From NCBI GenBank assembly GCA_903632075.3, contig CAHIKZ030001199.1, positions 266,001 through 330,000 of the forward strand: 64,000 bases of DNA, in the 5' to 3' direction. Position 1 is the stretch's first letter. Each line of letters begins with the position of its first letter. A program made the position numbers and the translations under genes. Shown in pieces: positions 62,421 through 64,000 of the stretch. The notes beneath the pieces were generated by a model that saw nothing but the letters and a program-made list of their open reading frames with translations, did no database searches and was not told the origin of the DNA. This DNA comes from Acanthosepion pharaonis (Eukaryota; Mollusca; Cephalopoda; Sepiida; Sepiidae).

Positions 62421-63325
62421 CGTGCCAGCGGGAAACAATTGCCCGAGAAATCGCAATGGTTAGCAATAGTGATGGAAGACAAAAAAAGTTAACTAAGAGG
62501 ACAGTTTGGTTTTGGAGGCGTTAAAAGTAACAAGTCCTTCCTTGACCAAGTTAGTAACATTTTGTACATCATTTTATATCAGATAACAAATTAAGCTTAT
62601 TGAACCAATCAGTGTTACTATAAGAAAATACTAAATGGCTGTGTTATTAGCATAGATAGCAAATTAAAAAGTGATGTCATCCCATAGGACATTGATAAAA
62701 ATTAGTAATAACGAAGGACAAAATGAGCTTTGAAGGACATTGTAATTTATGTAAAAAAATCTAGAAACGTGGCCTTTCAAGAAAACTTTAATTTACGCTT
62801 TATTTAAGACAGAATTCAGTTATACACTAGCTTTTCAACTTTTTAAAAAAGACTCGTATGCCAAACGCTGTCAAATCTTCTAGATATCCTAAGCAACAGC
62901 CGAATTTCCTATATAAAAAAAAAAACGTGGTAGACACTTTCAGAAATATTCGGTAATAAACGACCTGAAGAAGCGAAATACATATTACTTATTTGAAAAA
63001 AGACTCAAAGAAGTGACATTCTTAACCAATTCAGAGCTAATTAGTACTCAGTATAAAATGAGTCAAATAGTCAATAATACTTAGTCAAAAAGAGGCATTG
63101 GCTAATACACCGATCGTCAGATGGATCAGTCGATTCGCCTGGGTTTTAAAGACTCGAACGAAAAAGTATTTCCAAGAAACAGGAAAGCAAGAAGCAGCAA
63201 TGTATTTTTGTGGCATTTAGATGAAAAATGAGCCAGATCAGGAGCCCATGTCACAATGTAGATAGCAGGGATAAAATCAATCGACATACTTTATGGATAT
63301 CAGGCTCATAGCAAGGACGGATATA
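62421..63325. other. Unassigned sequence
   Basis: Nothing recognised. Confidence 0.5.
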
Positions 63326-63329
63326 TATA

Positions 63330-63941
63330 CATAGTGTTGCAGCAAAACCCGACACTTGACAAAAAGAAAACGAAATAGGCAATAAAAACAAAATCTGTAT
63401 ATGCAGATACACGACAGTTTATTTAGCAATAGTTAGAGTTACATACTACATTATTTTTCAATGTAACCACCGCCGGCGGCGACGGCCATCTCAAGGCGGG
63501 CGTGAAATGAGTCACACACTTTGGCGACCATGTCTATAACGGCGTGTTGTGGGCGTGCTTGTTGGTCTTGACATCGATCACGACCCAGAAGAAATAGTCA
63601 AGGGGGTTGCAGTCAGGTGAGAAGGACGGCGACAATTCCGGGACCAGTGGTGAGGAACATTGTTGAGCAGCCAGGCCTGGTTCGTCTTGGCCTTGTGAGC
63701 AGCGAGAGGGACGTCATGCCTCCGTTCTTCTTTCAAAAAAGTCTGAGAGTCACCGTTGACATCTGCCAGCAGGTGCTGAGGAGCGTGGTGAAGCCCAGCA
63801 TAAACAAGATCGTCGCCAGACGCCCCTACGTCTTCCAGCAGGAGTTCGCTCCTACACAGACGACCAAGACGACCCAGGCGTGGCTGCTCAACAATGTTAT
63901 TCACCACTGGTCGCCAGTCGGATTTTGCTGCAGCACCCTGT
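63330..63941. mobile_element. mariner-type element with internally inverted transposase
   Basis: TA-flanked termini of 24 bp (63330-63353 and complement at 63918-63941) share GCAGCAAAA and CCGAC and match at 20 positions. On the plus strand 63690-63920 reads SERDVMPPFFFQKSLRV, RRPYVFQQEFAPTQTTK and TQAWLLNNVIHHW, the transposase centre (second catalytic Asp of QQD now Glu). On the minus strand 63660-63440 reads SPSFSPDCNPLDYFFW, NKHAHNT and later VCDSFHARLEMAVAAGGGY, the C-terminus with SPD-NPLDYF kept. The shared join TGGCTGCTCAACAATGTT occurs in both orientations, so one half of the gene has been flipped. 612 bp, non-functional, GC-rich against its surroundings. Confidence 0.8.
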
Positions 63942-64000
63942 ACATATCACTGAATAGTGACTCTGTTCTAAGTAGGAAGTCAAGCAAAAATACTCCAGAT

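Overview
This window looks like non-coding DNA from an animal with a large, AT-rich, repeat-laden genome. A cephalopod, most likely an octopus, is my best guess. The reasons are the very many long (TA)n, (CA)n and (GATA)n microsatellites, several Penelope-like elements (PLEs), CR1-like, RTE-like and restriction-like-endonuclease LINE fragments, tRNA-derived SINE-like copies, and Tc1/mariner and piggyBac-like DNA transposons. The species call is inference. Nothing prokaryotic is present: no operons, ribosome binding sites or CRISPR arrays.

I found no intact protein-coding gene. The one candidate host exon is an open stretch at 20021-20208 (+) between a plausible splice acceptor and donor; I cannot name its gene. 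Other long open frames are decayed transposon pieces or microsatellites read as Ile-Tyr or Thr-His repeats.

Layout. 1-5 kb: a PLE reverse transcriptase (RT) piece, a dispersed repeat between two (TA)n tracts, a tRNA-like gene (4695-4776, minus) and a foldback hairpin. 6-11 kb: a LINE endonuclease relic, a Tc1 deletion derivative inside a (TA)n tract (8204-8740), a Ty3/gypsy pol relic, and a ~1 kb repeat with a second copy at 32 kb. 12-19 kb: LINE tail, microsatellites, a piggyBac-like element with TTAA duplication, a PLE, a mariner relic and a SINE-like copy. 20-27 kb: candidate exon, RTE-like and CR1-like LINE relics, and a LINE 3' end with CCHC knuckle and nuclease domain. 28-34 kb: mainly microsatellites and a 530-bp TIR element. 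35-43 kb: a nearly complete but dead Tc1-like element, gypsy LTR/gag remnants, a 30-bp minisatellite, a LINE RT relic and two inverted solo LTRs. 44-53 kb: CR1-like RT, microsatellites and a long PLE cluster. 53-64 kb: an old 35-bp minisatellite, another PLE, a 220-bp foldback, tRNA-like copies and a self-inverted mariner derivative.

Three themes stand out. First, a short motif (CTGANGA, a small hairpin, then GAAA) recurs about a dozen times on both strands, often just upstream of PLE N-terminal coding; it resembles the hammerhead ribozyme core known from PLEs. Second, three PLE loci (16.4-17.2, 51.8-52.6 and 58.4-59.2 kb) show the same head-to-tail junction. Third, (TA)n tracts repeatedly start exactly at mobile element boundaries. 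All assignments rest on reading the sequence by eye; no database search was possible.
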